Below the pieces are notes generated by a model that worked only from the letters and a program-made list of their open reading frames with translations, was not told the origin of the DNA and ran no database searches. Made by a program: the position numbers and the translations under genes. From Wenyingzhuangia gilva (lineage in GTDB: Bacteria > Bacteroidota > Bacteroidia > Flavobacteriales > Flavobacteriaceae), in assembly GCF_030519655.1 (NCBI RefSeq), contig NZ_JAUMIT010000003.1:62001-126000 (forward strand): a DNA stretch of 64,000 nt, given 5' to 3'. Positions 9,270-22,745 of the stretch are shown here, in pieces (position 1 is the stretch's first letter; each line of letters starts with the position of its first letter).

Positions 9270-9691
9270 AATTTAGTCTTTTAGTTAATAAATATGTTTT
9301 TTATGAATTAATTGTATGTTAAATCTATAAATGATTTATTCCTTTTTATTATTATTTCGACCAATGACAGTTCTTAAATGGTGTTGGTACAATTTTAAGC
9401 TTTTTCATGATAAAAAATCGTTTATTTGAAAGTTGTTTAAAATATTTTTTAGCTAGAACTCCTTGATATTAAAGGAGTAAGTGATGTTTGTGTGAGATTG
9501 AAAGAACTGATTTATGCTGTAAAAAAAAGTGTTTAATCGCATGTTTTTTGTTGTGATTTACTCAATATTGTTAGACGAAACACTTGAGTGTTACTTTCAA
9601 ATGTGATTTTTATTTTAATTAAACTTTAAATAATAATTCTTTTCTAAGCTCTAAGTATTTTTTTAAGTATTTAATACTGTAGAGAATTCAT
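9270..9691. other. Long upstream region of susC
   Basis: This gap of about 420 bases holds the susC leader, the shared PUL element at 9352-9379 and a small hairpin AACACT-TG-AGTGTT at 9579-9592. The remaining 300 or so bases between the element and the terminator at 9692 contain no reading frame I would call. Small RNAs are known next to susC genes in Bacteroides, but I see no decisive promoter-terminator pair for one here. Confidence 0.5.
9352..9379 (-). promoter_or_regulatory. Shared PUL element, copy A (upstream of susC)
   Basis: On the minus strand the core reads GTCATTGGTCGAAA, matching the shared core GTTAYTRGTCGAAA at 13 of 14 positions and preceded by a TTTAAG tract as in the other copies. 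It lies about 85-110 bases before the susC start. It is a candidate activator site. Confidence 0.6.
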
Positions 9692-9730
9692 AAAAAAATG
9701 CCAGAGAAAATTTTTTCTCTGGCATTTTTC
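9692..9730 (-). terminator. Intrinsic terminator of the 12-gene glycosidase operon
   Basis: The arms AATGCCAGAGAAAA and TTTTCTCTGGCATT pair perfectly, and A and T runs flank the stem. It lies about 30 bases after the GH3 stop codon on the minus strand and marks the end of the long operon before the susC promoter region. Confidence 0.85.
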
Positions 9731-9760
9731 AACTTCATGATATAAACTATATGCTTTTGT

Positions 9761-12406
9761 TTATTTTGTAACCGTAAAAGTAGTTTTTAATAAATTTATA
9801 GAATTTCCTCCCACCATTACTTCAAAGTCTCCTGGTTCTACAACACGAACCATGTCTCTGTTCCAAATAGATAATTCTTCTGGAGTAAGCGTGAATTGAA
9901 TGTGTTTTGTTTCTCCCTTTTTGATAAAAACTCTTTCAAAACCTTTTAGTGTTTTTTGTGGAGTAGTTACACTGCTGTAAATATCATTAATGTATAATTG
10001 AACTACTTCATCTCCGTCGTAATCACCAGTGTTTTTAACATCAACACCTACAACAACACTTCCATCAGTTTTGATTTTATCTTTACTTAAGGTAAGGTTG
10101 GAATATTCAAAACTAGTATAGCTTAATCCGTAACCAAAAGTGTACAGTGGATTTTCACTCTCACTTACATATCTGTGAATAGCAGATGGTTTTTGATTGT
10201 AATAAATTGGCAATTGTCCAACTGATTTAGGGAAAGTAATTGGATTTTTTCCTCCAGGATTGTAATCCCCAAAAATAACATCCGCTACTGCTTTACCTCC
10301 AGCTTCACCAGGAAACCATCCTTCTAAAATAGCAGGAATGTTTTCATTAATCCAATTTACAGATAATGGACGACCGTTTAACAATACACAAACTACTGGA
10401 GTTCCTGTTTTTTGAATAGCTTCTATTAATTCTTGTTGCATTCCGTGTAAATCTAAAGTAGCAACATCTCTGTTTTCTTCTACCAATTCTCTAGATTCTC
10501 CTAAAACAACAACTGCTACATCTGCTTTTTTAGCAATGTTAATAGCAGGTTGTAAGTTGATTTTTTCTAAGTTCCATCTTAGGTGAGCTCTGGCTCCCCA
10601 ACCACCTTCCCACATTTCTATGCGGACTTTGTATTTTTTACCAGCTTCAATTTTCTTTGGAGTTGTTACAATGCTTGTAGCTCCTTTGGTCCAATTGTCA
10701 ATGACTAATTGATCATCAATCCACATTCTAATTCCATCATCAGAACTTAAACCAATCCATCCATCAAAAGAAGTATCAGATTTGATAAACCCTGTCCAAC
10801 GAATAGAAAAATCATCATCATTAACCCCTACACCAGGATTCCAAGGCCAGTCAAATTGTAATTTATCGTCAATACGAGTTAAGGCTGGTTTACCTTCAAC
10901 ATTTCTATTGTTAAAATATTCTCCTTTTAATCCGTTTTGAGATTCATCAGGGGTAAACAAGTATTTTGATGGAATAATTTGTCCTTTTACAATTAAAGGA
11001 ACTCCTTCTTCATATAAAACTTCAGTATTTTTTCCAGCAACTTCTTTAATTCCTTGTAAAACCGTAGTGGCTACTTTATTCTTTACAGAATATCCACCTA
11101 AACGAGAAGCATCAGCATTAGGACCAATAACCGCAATGGTTTTGATGTCTTTACTTAATGGCAATAAATTATTTTTGTTTTTTAATAAAGTGATAGACTT
11201 ACGTCCTGCTTCTAAAACAATTTCTTGATTTTCTTTTGAATGAAATCTTTCTTTGATTAAGTTTTTAGCAGTGTAAGGATTTTCAAATAATCCTAATAAA
11301 AATTTTAATCTTAAAACACCACCTGCGGCACGATCAATATCTGCCATAGAAAGTTCTCCTTTTTTTACCAAATCAACAATGGTTTCTTGCCAAAATTCAT
11401 TGGTAAAATCATAGAACTGCATATCAACACCAGCAGCCACTGCTTGACGGATACTTTCTCTAGGTGAGTTTGCAGCGTAATGAGTGGTTTGAATATATTT
11501 AATTGCTCCTAAATCAGATACTACAATTCCTTTGAATCCCCATTCTTTTCTTAAAACATCAGTTAACAACCAATGATTGGCAGCACAAGGAATTCCATCT
11601 AATTCAGAATAAGCACACATGGTTCCTAAAGCACCACCTTTGGTAAATACTTTTTCAAATGATGGTAAAAAATCTTGACGAGCAGTACGCTCTCCAACTA
11701 AAACAGGTGATGAATTTCCACCTGCTTCTGGTTGACTATGAACAGCAAAATGTTTAGGTTCTGCAATAATTGATCTGTCTGAAGCTAAAGTATCACCTTG
11801 CATTCCTTTTACCATAGACAATCCAAGTTCTCCTGCTAAGTAAGTGTCTTCACCAAAAGTTTCGGCAACACGTCCCCAACGAGGTTCACGACCAATTCCT
11901 AACACAGGACCTAATCCAAAATGTACCCCATGAGCTCTAGCCTCAGCACCAATAACACCTCCAACTTTTTCCATTAATTGAGTATCCCAAGTAGCTCCTA
12001 AACCTATATTCATAGGAAAAGCAGTACTTCCTTCATCTAAATATCCGTGAAGCATTTCACACATAATTAATGCAGGAATTCCCCATTGGTTACTTTTAAT
12101 CACATTTTTTTGAAGGTCGTTAATCATTTTGGCAGAACGAGGGTAGATGTCGTGAATAGCACCCACACCAAGATTTCCAATTTTATTTTTGGTTTTTGTT
12201 TTAGAGAAATTTTCATCTTCTTTAAAATATTCTCCTTTGTACATATCCATTTGACGTACTTTTTCCTCTAAGCTCATTCTGCTTAATAAGTCTGTTAAAC
12301 GCTCCTCAACAGGAAGTGTAGCATCTTGATACGGATATTTTTTTTGAGCAAATCCTTGGTTTAAAAATCCAAGAAAAACTACTAAAGCAATCGTTATCTT
12401 CTTCAT
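9761..12406 (-). CDS. Glycoside hydrolase family 3 with PA14 insert
   Basis: This 881-residue secreted enzyme has a signal peptide ending near AQ at residue 21. The N-terminal GH3 barrel has KHFAVHS (218-224) and the nucleophile Asp298 in VVSDLGA. The second GH3 domain (from about 400) is interrupted by a PA14 domain at about 490-615, and a fibronectin III-like domain closes the protein. GH3 enzymes remove terminal beta-linked sugars (glucose, xylose, GlcNAc). The specificity cannot be read from sequence. Because GH3 beta-1,2-xylosidases act on plant N-glycans in other bacteria, a role against core xylose is a reasonable hypothesis. It is the last gene of the operon, 13 bases after the GH92 gene. 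Confidence 0.9.
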   Translation of the reverse strand: MKKITIALVVFLGFLNQGFAQKKYPYQDATLPVEERLTDLLSRMSLEEKVRQMDMYKGEYFKEDENFSKTKTKNKIGNLGVGAIHDIYPRSAKMINDLQKNVIKSNQWGIPALIMCEMLHGYLDEGSTAFPMNIGLGATWDTQLMEKVGGVIGAEARAHGVHFGLGPVLGIGREPRWGRVAETFGEDTYLAGELGLSMVKGMQGDTLASDRSIIAEPKHFAVHSQPEAGGNSSPVLVGERTARQDFLPSFEKVFTKGGALGTMCAYSELDGIPCAANHWLLTDVLRKEWGFKGIVVSDLGAIKYIQTTHYAANSPRESIRQAVAAGVDMQFYDFTNEFWQETIVDLVKKGELSMADIDRAAGGVLRLKFLLGLFENPYTAKNLIKERFHSKENQEIVLEAGRKSITLLKNKNNLLPLSKDIKTIAVIGPNADASRLGGYSVKNKVATTVLQGIKEVAGKNTEVLYEEGVPLIVKGQIIPSKYLFTPDESQNGLKGEYFNNRNVEGKPALTRIDDKLQFDWPWNPGVGVNDDDFSIRWTGFIKSDTSFDGWIGLSSDDGIRMWIDDQLVIDNWTKGATSIVTTPKKIEAGKKYKVRIEMWEGGWGARAHLRWNLEKINLQPAINIAKKADVAVVVLGESRELVEENRDVATLDLHGMQQELIEAIQKTGTPVVCVLLNGRPLSVNWINENIPAILEGWFPGEAGGKAVADVIFGDYNPGGKNPITFPKSVGQLPIYYNQKPSAIHRYVSESENPLYTFGYGLSYTSFEYSNLTLSKDKIKTDGSVVVGVDVKNTGDYDGDEVVQLYINDIYSSVTTPQKTLKGFERVFIKKGETKHIQFTLTPEELSIWNRDMVRVVEPGDFEVMVGGNSINLLKTTFTVTK

Positions 12407-12419
12407 TTTGTTTGTTGTT

Positions 12420-14669
12420 TTAATTTTGAATCACGTTTAAAGTGTGTCCATTTACTAACTCGTCGTGTGTAATAAAGTAACCTTTAAATTCTTTTCCGTT
12501 TAATTCAATTTTTTTGATGTTACCGTTATTATTGGTTTCTTTTGTGATGACAATATTTTTATTTTGATAATATTCTGAGTTTAACTCAATTGTAATTTTA
12601 TCGAACATAGGTGTGGTGATGGTGTAATTTGGTTCTCCTGGTGTAATAGGGTAGAAGCCCATCATACTGTAAATTAACCAAGCCGACATTGTTCCTGTAT
12701 CATCATTACCTGGTAAACCATCAGGTGTATTTTTAAAGTATTCTTTGACTAATTTTTGCACTAATTTTTGACTTCTGTGTTCCTCTCCTTTGATGTAGTT
12801 AAACAAGTAAGGGTAGGCGATGTCTGGTTCATTAGCCATATCAAATTGTTTGTCATCAAAAATCTTTTGTAATTGGTTTGTAAAACCTTTTTTACCTCCC
12901 ATTAACTTTATCAACCCCTTGATGTCATGAGGAGTCATAAAGGCATACTGCCAAGCATTTCCTTCAATAAAACCAATGTTTTCTTCAAAATTTGCTCCAG
13001 CATTAGGATCAAATGGTTCGTAAAAAGAACCATCGCTATTTCTAGGATGTAATGATTTTAAATTTTTATCATATAATTTTCTGTAAGAAATGGATCTCTT
13101 TTTAAAACGTTTGTAATCTTTTTGGTGACCTAATTCTTTTGCTAATAATGAAATGGCATAGTCTGAAGCATTATACTCTTGAGTAGTTGATACTGATCCT
13201 TTTTCATCGGTAGTTACATATCCTTTTTCAATATAATTTTTAAGCCCATTACGCAAAGGATTTCCTTTAATGGTATCGGCTCCTTTTAACATAGCAGCAT
13301 AAGCTTTTTTTACATCAAAATCTTTTATTCCTTTTAAGTAAGTATCAGTAATAACAATTCCTGCAGGGTCTCCCACCATGGTAAATGTTTCAGTAGAGTT
13401 TAATTCCCATCTTGGTAGCCAACCGTTTTCATCAGACATGTCAATAATACTTTTAACCATGTTAGATTGTTGTTTTGGATATACCAAAGACATCAATTGA
13501 TGTAAATTTCTGTAAGTATCCCATAAAGAAAATACGGTATAACGAGTTCCATCGGTTTTTCCAATCTTCCCTGTTTTTATTTCAGGATATTCTCCATTAA
13601 AATCATTTAAAGTATTAGGGTGAATTAAGGTGTGGTACAAAGCGGTATAAAAAATGGTTTTATCATCTTCTGAACCTCCTTCAACTTTAATTCTAGAAAG
13701 TAATTGATTCCATTCATTTTTTGTTTCCGTGTAAACGGCATCAAATGTTTTAGTTTGAGTTTCTTTTTCTAAGTTCTCACGAGCGTTTTCTATACTTACA
13801 TATGATACTCCAATTTTAACTTCTACCGTTTGGGGGTTGTTAAAATCATAAGAAAAATAAGTCCCAATACTATCTCCAACAACCATTTTGGTGTTGTTTT
13901 TCATCATACGAGTTTTTCCGTTATAACCCATCCATTGTGCTTCAACACCTTTATAAGTCGCTGGTTTTTTCCAAACGCCAAAATCATCTGCGGGTTTAGA
14001 AAATTTAGCCACAAAATAAACAGGATATGCATCTTCTGGATTGTAATAACAAAAAGAACCAACGCTTCTGACTCCTTCAATTTCTGTAGGAGAAACAATT
14101 TTAACCATAGCACCTTCTTCATTGGTAAGTCCAAGACCAAGGTTTAATAATAGGTTAGATTTTCCTTTAGGAAAAGTAAATTTACTCACCCCAACTCTCT
14201 TAGTTGTGGTAAATTCAGCTTTCACATTATATTTATCAATGGTTGAGCTATAGTACCCGGCTTTTGAAATTTCGTTAGAATAAGTAGAACCATATTTTAA
14301 ATGATTGGTTTCTACTTCTCCTGTAGTTGGCATTAATAAAAGCACTCCTAATTCTGGACACCCAACACCACTTAAATTTACTTGTGAAAATCCAGTTAAA
14401 AAAGTATTCTCGTGTACATAAGGAGTAGATAACCAACCACTATCTTTTTCCAAAGGTAAATTTTTAGGCCCTGCAACGTTAAAAGGACTAATACTGGCCA
14501 TACCTCTTGGGGCAATTGGGCCAGGATAAGTAGCTCCAAAATTGGAAGTACCAATCATAGGATTAACATAGTCTACAGGTTGTTGTGCGTAAAAACTAGA
14601 GCAGCACATAAGTGCTACTCCTATAGAAAAAGATTTTACGGCTGCGCTAGTTTTGTGAATAAAGTACAT
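12420..14669 (-). CDS. GH92 alpha-mannosidase (copy 1)
   Basis: The 749-residue protein has an N-terminal signal peptide (cleavage near YAQQ, residue 30) and the GH92 fold throughout, starting at VDYVNPMIGTSNFGATYPG. The C-terminal catalytic signature is GNDDTGTMSAW, carrying the acidic residues of these calcium-dependent inverting exo-alpha-mannosidases. It differs from the second GH92 of this locus at substrate-facing positions (NEPDIAYPY here, NEPSHHIAY there, and a less conserved N-terminal glycine loop). The two probably cleave different mannose linkages. It starts 4 bases after the GH29 stop, so the two are translationally close. It probably trims alpha-mannose from N-glycan arms in the periplasm. 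Confidence 0.92.
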   Translation of the reverse strand: MYFIHKTSAAVKSFSIGVALMCCSSFYAQQPVDYVNPMIGTSNFGATYPGPIAPRGMASISPFNVAGPKNLPLEKDSGWLSTPYVHENTFLTGFSQVNLSGVGCPELGVLLLMPTTGEVETNHLKYGSTYSNEISKAGYYSSTIDKYNVKAEFTTTKRVGVSKFTFPKGKSNLLLNLGLGLTNEEGAMVKIVSPTEIEGVRSVGSFCYYNPEDAYPVYFVAKFSKPADDFGVWKKPATYKGVEAQWMGYNGKTRMMKNNTKMVVGDSIGTYFSYDFNNPQTVEVKIGVSYVSIENARENLEKETQTKTFDAVYTETKNEWNQLLSRIKVEGGSEDDKTIFYTALYHTLIHPNTLNDFNGEYPEIKTGKIGKTDGTRYTVFSLWDTYRNLHQLMSLVYPKQQSNMVKSIIDMSDENGWLPRWELNSTETFTMVGDPAGIVITDTYLKGIKDFDVKKAYAAMLKGADTIKGNPLRNGLKNYIEKGYVTTDEKGSVSTTQEYNASDYAISLLAKELGHQKDYKRFKKRSISYRKLYDKNLKSLHPRNSDGSFYEPFDPNAGANFEENIGFIEGNAWQYAFMTPHDIKGLIKLMGGKKGFTNQLQKIFDDKQFDMANEPDIAYPYLFNYIKGEEHRSQKLVQKLVKEYFKNTPDGLPGNDDTGTMSAWLIYSMMGFYPITPGEPNYTITTPMFDKITIELNSEYYQNKNIVITKETNNNGNIKKIELNGKEFKGYFITHDELVNGHTLNVIQN

Positions 14670-14673
14670 ATAA

Positions 14674-16158
14674 TTATCTAATTATTTTGTCAATTTTTAA
14701 GGTCCAAGCCTCTTTACAAGGTAAGCTGTTTCTTAGTTTTTCAGGAATGGTAACTTTAAATCCTTCATCTAATTTTTCCCACTTTAACTTGGTTTTAGAA
14801 CCTAACATGGTAATTTTAGTTCCTTTTTTAGGATTGATTGATTTTACAATAATTTCAGACGGAATGGTGTTTTCACCTTCTTTAGCCATGTAAAACAAGA
14901 ACACATTTTCTTTTTTGTTTTGTGTCATACAAATATTGTCTTCTTTAAAAGGAGCAATTGGTTTTGTGTTGTAAATAGCACTTCCATTTACATCTAACCA
15001 AGCACCATAATCAGCCAATAAATCATAAGCACCTTGTTGCCAAGTTCCATCAGGTCCTGGAGCAACATTTAACAATAAATTACCACCTTTGGCAACCACA
15101 TCAATTAACATATGAATTCCTTGTCTACCTGTTAAGTATTTAGCATCTGGCGTATAAGACCATCCACCTCCTGAGGTAATACATGACTCCCAAGGATAAG
15201 GCAAAGTTTTTTCAGGAACTCTGTTTTCTGGTGTTAAGTAGTTTTGATTTTTACCGTGTACAGCTCTGTCAACCACAATTAAACCTGGTTGTTTTTGACG
15301 AGCTTTTACTACCAATTCATCCATTTTAATGTCTTGATCTACCACTCTGTGTTTGATAAATCCGTTTTCAGATTTGTTTTCAAGAAATTTAGCGGTATAT
15401 CCTTGTTTAATTTCTTCTTTAGGTGTTTTGGCAACCCATCCACCATCTAACCATAAAATATCTATGCTTCCGTAATTTGTTAACAATTCTAAAATTTGGT
15501 TATGAGTAAAATCAACATACTTTTGCCACTTTTTAGGATAAGCAGCAGGGTTGTAATTTACATTTCTATCAAAAGGAGGGAAGTAAGGATCCCAGTAGTT
15601 TTCGTTATGCCAGTCTGGTTTAGAGAAATATGCTCCAATCCACATGTCTTCATTTCTAAAAGCACTAAATACTTCTTTAGCAATATTTGCTTTAGGGTTG
15701 GTGCTAAAAGGAACATCTGAATTTGTTACTTTATAATCAGAATATTGGGTGTCAAACATATTAAAACCATCATGGTGTTTGGTGGTAAAAACCATGTATT
15801 TCATTCCAGCATCTTTAGCAGCTTTTGCCCATTTTGTAGGATCGAATTTTGTAGGGTTAAAAGATTTTCTTAAATCTTCATAATCCTTTACGTATTGGTT
15901 ATAGTTATCAGGATTACTTCCTTTTTTGCGTTCACACCATCCGTAATCTTCTGGACAAATAGACCATGATTCTACAATTCCCCACTGGCTATAAGTTCCC
16001 CAGTGCATTAATAGTCCGAATTTTTTATCTTGCCACTGATCTAGTTTTTCTAGTACTAACGGGTCTGTTTCAGGCACATATCTTTCATCTTCATAAATGG
16101 CTTGTGAAAATAATTGAGCCGAAAACAGTAGGGCTAACATTGCTATTGATTTCTTCAT
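14674..16158 (-). CDS. GH29 alpha-L-fucosidase (copy 1)
   Basis: This 494-residue enzyme has a signal peptide ending near residue 19. The GH29 landmarks are FGLLMHWGTYS (47-57), TKHHDGF (126-132) and the nucleophile Asp238 in DILWLDGG. A small beta-sandwich follows from about residue 400. It should hydrolyse terminal or core alpha-L-fucose from glycans in the periplasm. It is shorter than the other fucosidase of this window and has no carbohydrate-binding modules. It is cotranscribed with GH20 upstream (63-base gap) and GH92 downstream (4-base gap). The linkage (alpha-1,2, 1,3, 1,4 or 1,6) cannot be settled from sequence. Confidence 0.93.
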   Translation of the reverse strand: MKKSIAMLALLFSAQLFSQAIYEDERYVPETDPLVLEKLDQWQDKKFGLLMHWGTYSQWGIVESWSICPEDYGWCERKKGSNPDNYNQYVKDYEDLRKSFNPTKFDPTKWAKAAKDAGMKYMVFTTKHHDGFNMFDTQYSDYKVTNSDVPFSTNPKANIAKEVFSAFRNEDMWIGAYFSKPDWHNENYWDPYFPPFDRNVNYNPAAYPKKWQKYVDFTHNQILELLTNYGSIDILWLDGGWVAKTPKEEIKQGYTAKFLENKSENGFIKHRVVDQDIKMDELVVKARQKQPGLIVVDRAVHGKNQNYLTPENRVPEKTLPYPWESCITSGGGWSYTPDAKYLTGRQGIHMLIDVVAKGGNLLLNVAPGPDGTWQQGAYDLLADYGAWLDVNGSAIYNTKPIAPFKEDNICMTQNKKENVFLFYMAKEGENTIPSEIIVKSINPKKGTKITMLGSKTKLKWEKLDEGFKVTIPEKLRNSLPCKEAWTLKIDKIIR

Positions 16159-16221
16159 TGTTTTTCTGTTTTTGATTTAATATATAACTAACTATTTCTT
16201 TTTTATTTTGATTGAGGAATA

Positions 16222-18543
16222 TTAATTTACCAATATTTCGTCAACAAACAACCAAGTGTTTCCTCCTTTGGGAGTTTCTTTAAGGTTGTTGGCAATTACT
16301 TTTACGTATTTAGCTTTTGTTGATTTAAATTCAATATTAAAATTTAACAATTTAACATCAGGATTTGCTTTGTAATCACGAACTGTTCTTCCAACTTCTT
16401 GGTAGTTTTTACCATCATTAGAAATCATTACTTTTACAGCAGTAGGGTAGTAAATTCCAGATCCTTGACTTTCTAAAGTTCCTACAGTTATTTGTGTAAT
16501 TTCTTTTTCATCGCCTAAATCAATCACAGCTTCCATGTCATCTACCAACCAAGCTTGCCATTGTCCATCGTGAAAGTTTTTACTACCTCTAATAATGTTT
16601 ACCAAACTCAGCGGTCCATCACCTGTATAATTACTGTTAAAAGGTTTTTTAAAGGTGATATTACTTCCTACCGCTTTGTGGAATTTAATTGTATCTACAA
16701 ATACTTTACCAACAGGTTGATTGTCTTTAAACAAAGAAGCTTTTAACACAGTTGTGTCATCAACCTGAATAGAATCATTATATTTTATAGCATTATTATG
16801 GATGTCTTGATCACCTAACACATAACGAATGTCTGGATTAGGAAATTCGTTTTGTAAAGTTAAATACACCTTTTTTGTGTTGATATCTACGCTACTTTTT
16901 GCAGTAATTAAATAGGCGCTTTTTGAGTAGTTGATGTTTAAATAATCAAAACGCTTAAATAAAAATGGGATTCTAGCAGAAAAATCTGACCAATTTCTGG
17001 CTTCTTTTGGACTCCATAAAGTTTCTGCCAAAGCAGATAATCTTGGGAATAACATGTACTCTGATAATTCATCAGAGGTTATAAATTCAGACCATAAGTT
17101 AGCTTGACCACCCAACACATGTTTTGCTTCTTCAGGAGTCATTCCTTCTACCACAGGATCAAATTCATAGACTTTATTTAATGGTGTATAGGCATTAAAA
17201 GCTTTTGGCTCTTCGTTTTGTGGTCCTTGATAAAAGTTTAAATAACAGTGAGATTCTGGAGTCATGATTACATCGTGTCCTTGTTCTGCAGCTTCTTTTC
17301 CTCCTTTGGTTCCTCTCCAACTCATTACGGTTGCTTCTGGAGCCAATCCACCTTCTAAAATTTCATCCCATCCTATTAAATTTTTCCCTTTGGAGTTGAT
17401 GAATTTTTCCATTCTTTTTACCATGTAACTTTGTAGCTCTTCAACATTAGCTAAGCCTTCTGATTGAATTCTTTTTTTACAATGAGGACAAGTTTTCCAG
17501 TTGGTTTTTGTGGCTTCATCTCCACCAATATGAATGTATTTTGATGGAAAAATATCCATCACTTCTGTTAAAACATTTTCTAAAAACTCAAAAGTAGTTT
17601 CTTTTCCCGGACAATAAATATCTGTTATTGGCCAAACTCCACCAGAAGGAACAGCAATAGGTTCTGCTTTACAAGAAAGTTCTGGATAAGCAGCAATGGC
17701 TGAACTTACGTGTGCAGGCATTTCTATTTCTGGAATGACTTCTATGTTTTTTGAAGTAGCGTAAGCCACAATTTCTTTTAACTCTTCTTGTGTTAAAAAA
17801 CCACCGTAAGTTCCTTTTTCATTAGGATCATTAATTTCTCTTGAGTTCCAAGCTTTCTCTTCTTGGTCAACTCTCCAAGCTCCAACTTCTGTAAGTTTAG
17901 GATATTTTTTTATTTCAATTCTCCAACCTTGATCATCTACCAAATGTAAATGCAATACATTCATTTTGTGCATTGCCAATCGATCGATGGTTTTTAGAAT
18001 ATAATCCTTTCCAAAAAAGTGACGAGACAAATCTAACATCAATCCTCTGTGTGAAAATCTAGGTTCATCTTTAATTTTTAAAGTAGGAATCACCCATTCT
18101 GTGGTGCTTTGTAATTTAGAGGATTCAATTTCTTCAGGTAGTAATTGACGAAGTGTTTCAATACCATATAAAAATCCTGCATTTTCACTTGCAATAATCT
18201 CAATATGATCTTCAGTAACATTTAATTCATATGCTTCCTTTTTTAAATCATTATTGATTTTAAAAACAATGTAGTTTTCCGTAGGAATATTTGGGGTGGT
18301 AATCAGGTTTAAACCTGCTGCTTTTTTAAATTTATCAATTAAGATCTTTGCAATTTCTTTTTGTTCTTCAGTAACAACATAGAATTGCGTGTTTTTGGAA
18401 AATTTAAAATTTCCTTTTTCTAGTTTTAAGGATACAGGTTTTGGAGTGATGTGAATATCACTTTCTGTAAAAGTTTTAGGCTTTGTACAAGCACTAAAAA
18501 TAACCAATAAAATAAGGGCTAATAATTGTTTGTACTGATTCAT
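16222..18543 (-). CDS. GH20 beta-N-acetylhexosaminidase with C-terminal discoidin domain
   Basis: The 773-residue lipoprotein has its lipobox cysteine at residue 19 (FSAC). A GH20b domain (about 30-150) precedes the barrel, which carries the catalytic pair Asp342-Glu343 in HIGGDEA. After the barrel comes a chitobiase C-terminal-like segment (about 550-610) and an F5/8 type C (discoidin) module ending at the C terminus (residues about 640-770). It removes terminal beta-GlcNAc or GalNAc, here probably the antennal GlcNAc of N-glycans. Only one base separates it from the GH2 gene, so the two are likely translated together. Confidence 0.94.
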   Translation of the reverse strand: MNQYKQLLALILLVIFSACTKPKTFTESDIHITPKPVSLKLEKGNFKFSKNTQFYVVTEEQKEIAKILIDKFKKAAGLNLITTPNIPTENYIVFKINNDLKKEAYELNVTEDHIEIIASENAGFLYGIETLRQLLPEEIESSKLQSTTEWVIPTLKIKDEPRFSHRGLMLDLSRHFFGKDYILKTIDRLAMHKMNVLHLHLVDDQGWRIEIKKYPKLTEVGAWRVDQEEKAWNSREINDPNEKGTYGGFLTQEELKEIVAYATSKNIEVIPEIEMPAHVSSAIAAYPELSCKAEPIAVPSGGVWPITDIYCPGKETTFEFLENVLTEVMDIFPSKYIHIGGDEATKTNWKTCPHCKKRIQSEGLANVEELQSYMVKRMEKFINSKGKNLIGWDEILEGGLAPEATVMSWRGTKGGKEAAEQGHDVIMTPESHCYLNFYQGPQNEEPKAFNAYTPLNKVYEFDPVVEGMTPEEAKHVLGGQANLWSEFITSDELSEYMLFPRLSALAETLWSPKEARNWSDFSARIPFLFKRFDYLNINYSKSAYLITAKSSVDINTKKVYLTLQNEFPNPDIRYVLGDQDIHNNAIKYNDSIQVDDTTVLKASLFKDNQPVGKVFVDTIKFHKAVGSNITFKKPFNSNYTGDGPLSLVNIIRGSKNFHDGQWQAWLVDDMEAVIDLGDEKEITQITVGTLESQGSGIYYPTAVKVMISNDGKNYQEVGRTVRDYKANPDVKLLNFNIEFKSTKAKYVKVIANNLKETPKGGNTWLFVDEILVN

Positions 18544-18544
18544 A

Positions 18545-22718
<4,174 letters not shown>

Positions 22719-22745
22719 GATATTAAGTTTTATGAGTCCTTGTTA

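Noticed and set aside
13830-14147. Reading frames on either strand inside the GH92 gene
   Set aside because: They overlap a well-conserved enzyme frame, have no family resemblance and no promoter or start context, so they are chance frames. The same holds for other frames nested in real genes.
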